DNA from: DASSWG01 sp041689995
GTDB taxonomy: Bacteria; Bacteroidota; Bacteroidia; Flavobacteriales; Flavobacteriaceae
Assembly: GCA_041689995.1 (NCBI GenBank)
Contig: JBDNFD010000092.1
Location: 1-14,392, forward strand
Reading direction: 5' to 3'
DNA: 14,392 nucleotides
This document shows positions 14,166 to 14,392 of the stretch, piece after piece. The notes below the pieces were generated by a model that worked only from the letters and a program-made list of their open reading frames with translations, had not been told where the DNA came from and searched no databases. Position 1 is the stretch's first letter, and each line of letters opens with the position of its first letter. A program made the translations under genes and the position numbers.

Positions 14166-14190
14166 AAAACCAAGGGAAACCCTTGGTTTT
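14166..14190. terminator. Perfect 11-bp hairpin upstream of the right-edge gene
   Basis: AAAACCAAGGG (14166-14176) pairs perfectly with CCCTTGGTTTT (14180-14190) around AAA. It can terminate transcription from either side. It is placed like the hairpin at the left IS end: between outside DNA and a -7-like box plus ATG. It may therefore be the readthrough-blocking hairpin of a second insertion sequence. Confidence 0.6.
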
Positions 14191-14194
14191 ATTG

Positions 14195-14202
14195 TATCTT
14201 TA
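14195..14202 (+). promoter_or_regulatory. -7-like box of the right-edge gene
   Basis: TATCTTTA differs from TAnnTTTG at the last base and lies 25 bases before the ATG at 14228. No clear -33 element is present because the hairpin is immediately upstream. Confidence 0.35.
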
Positions 14203-14227
14203 AGTTACTAAACACAAAGTACAAAAC

Positions 14228-14392
14228 ATGCTACAAAACGAAGGTATTGCAAAAATTCAAGAAATAAAAGGGAAATTCAATAAGGTTTGGGTCAGTGCAG
14301 AATATTTACAAGCACATTTAAACATTTTAGGTTTCAACAAAATAAAAAGCCAGTTCAGTTGGTGTAAAACGGCTAGATTTTCATTCGAGAAT
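14228..14392 (+). CDS. N-terminal fragment, probable IS transposase
   Basis: Fifty-five codons from the ATG run off the window: MLQNEGIAKIQEIKGKFNKV at the start and KIKSQFSWCKTARFSFEN at the end. The segment is soluble, basic and without a signal peptide. The run from a helical start into FSWxKTxxFSFEN resembles the part just before the first conserved block of some Bacteroidota DDE transposases (KxxGFSFENVL), and the hairpin-plus-promoter arrangement upstream is also IS-like. This is a pattern-based guess from a short fragment. A DNA-binding or abortive-infection-type protein cannot be excluded. Confidence 0.45.
   Translation, partial: MLQNEGIAKIQEIKGKFNKVWVSAEYLQAHLNILGFNKIKSQFSWCKTARFSFEN

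Noticed and set aside
14166..14190. Hairpin as part of a CRISPR or retron element
   Set aside because: There is a single copy, with no spaced repeats, cas genes or reverse transcriptase. An IS leader hairpin or terminator explains it.

Overview
The window reads as chromosomal DNA of a member of the Bacteroidota, most likely a marine-type flavobacterium (Flavobacteriaceae). The base composition is AT-rich. Several genes are preceded by the Bacteroidetes-type -7 box TAnnTTTG rather than an E. coli -10. Many short secreted proteins carry lipoprotein signals ending in a Ser-Cys or Ala-Cys lipobox. The RimO, M28, M13 and threonine-dehydrogenase-like sequences look flavobacterial. The exact genus cannot be read from the sequence.

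Layout, left to right. Bases 1-134 are the end of an IS4-type insertion sequence (transposase start on the minus strand, strong hairpin, probable terminal repeat). Next is a small lipoprotein (159-707) with a cysteine-rich C-terminus, then a damaged rimO (833-2134, minus) that has lost its ATG and carries an in-frame TAA between its two main domains. A tight three-gene plus-strand unit follows: a zinc-ribbon protein (2472-2819), a membrane-anchored M28 zinc peptidase with a polytopic C-terminal half (2831-5128) and an atypical SDR/epimerase (5130-5951). A hairpin terminator separates it from a convergent M13 lipoprotein peptidase (6078-8144, minus). Next come two translationally coupled lipoprotein genes on the minus strand (8217-9358). 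Divergent from them on the plus strand are an SDR-type L-threonine 3-dehydrogenase (9493-10434) and nhaA (10583-11722).

The right-hand third is an accessory or decaying region. The stretch between nhaA and the next gene holds a previously hidden remnant (11730-11984, minus): the first residues of a C39-peptidase ABC exporter joined in the same frame to the last residues of its HlyD-family partner, with a 21-base quasi-palindromic insertion that adds a stop. This is the scar of a deleted peptide/bacteriocin export operon. Upstream of it lie two uncharacterised lipoproteins, one (12998-14056) resembling DUF6624. The window ends in the first 55 codons of what is probably another IS transposase, preceded by a perfect 11-bp hairpin.

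Taken together, ordinary housekeeping and envelope genes (two zinc peptidases, NhaA, TDH, several lipoproteins) sit beside signs of genome erosion: a broken rimO, a deleted export operon and an insertion sequence at or near each edge. I see no complete new multi-gene system. The most notable items are the C39/HlyD deletion scar, the two-lesion rimO, and the lipoprotein with a mirror-symmetric cysteine spacing. There are no tRNA, rRNA or CRISPR features.
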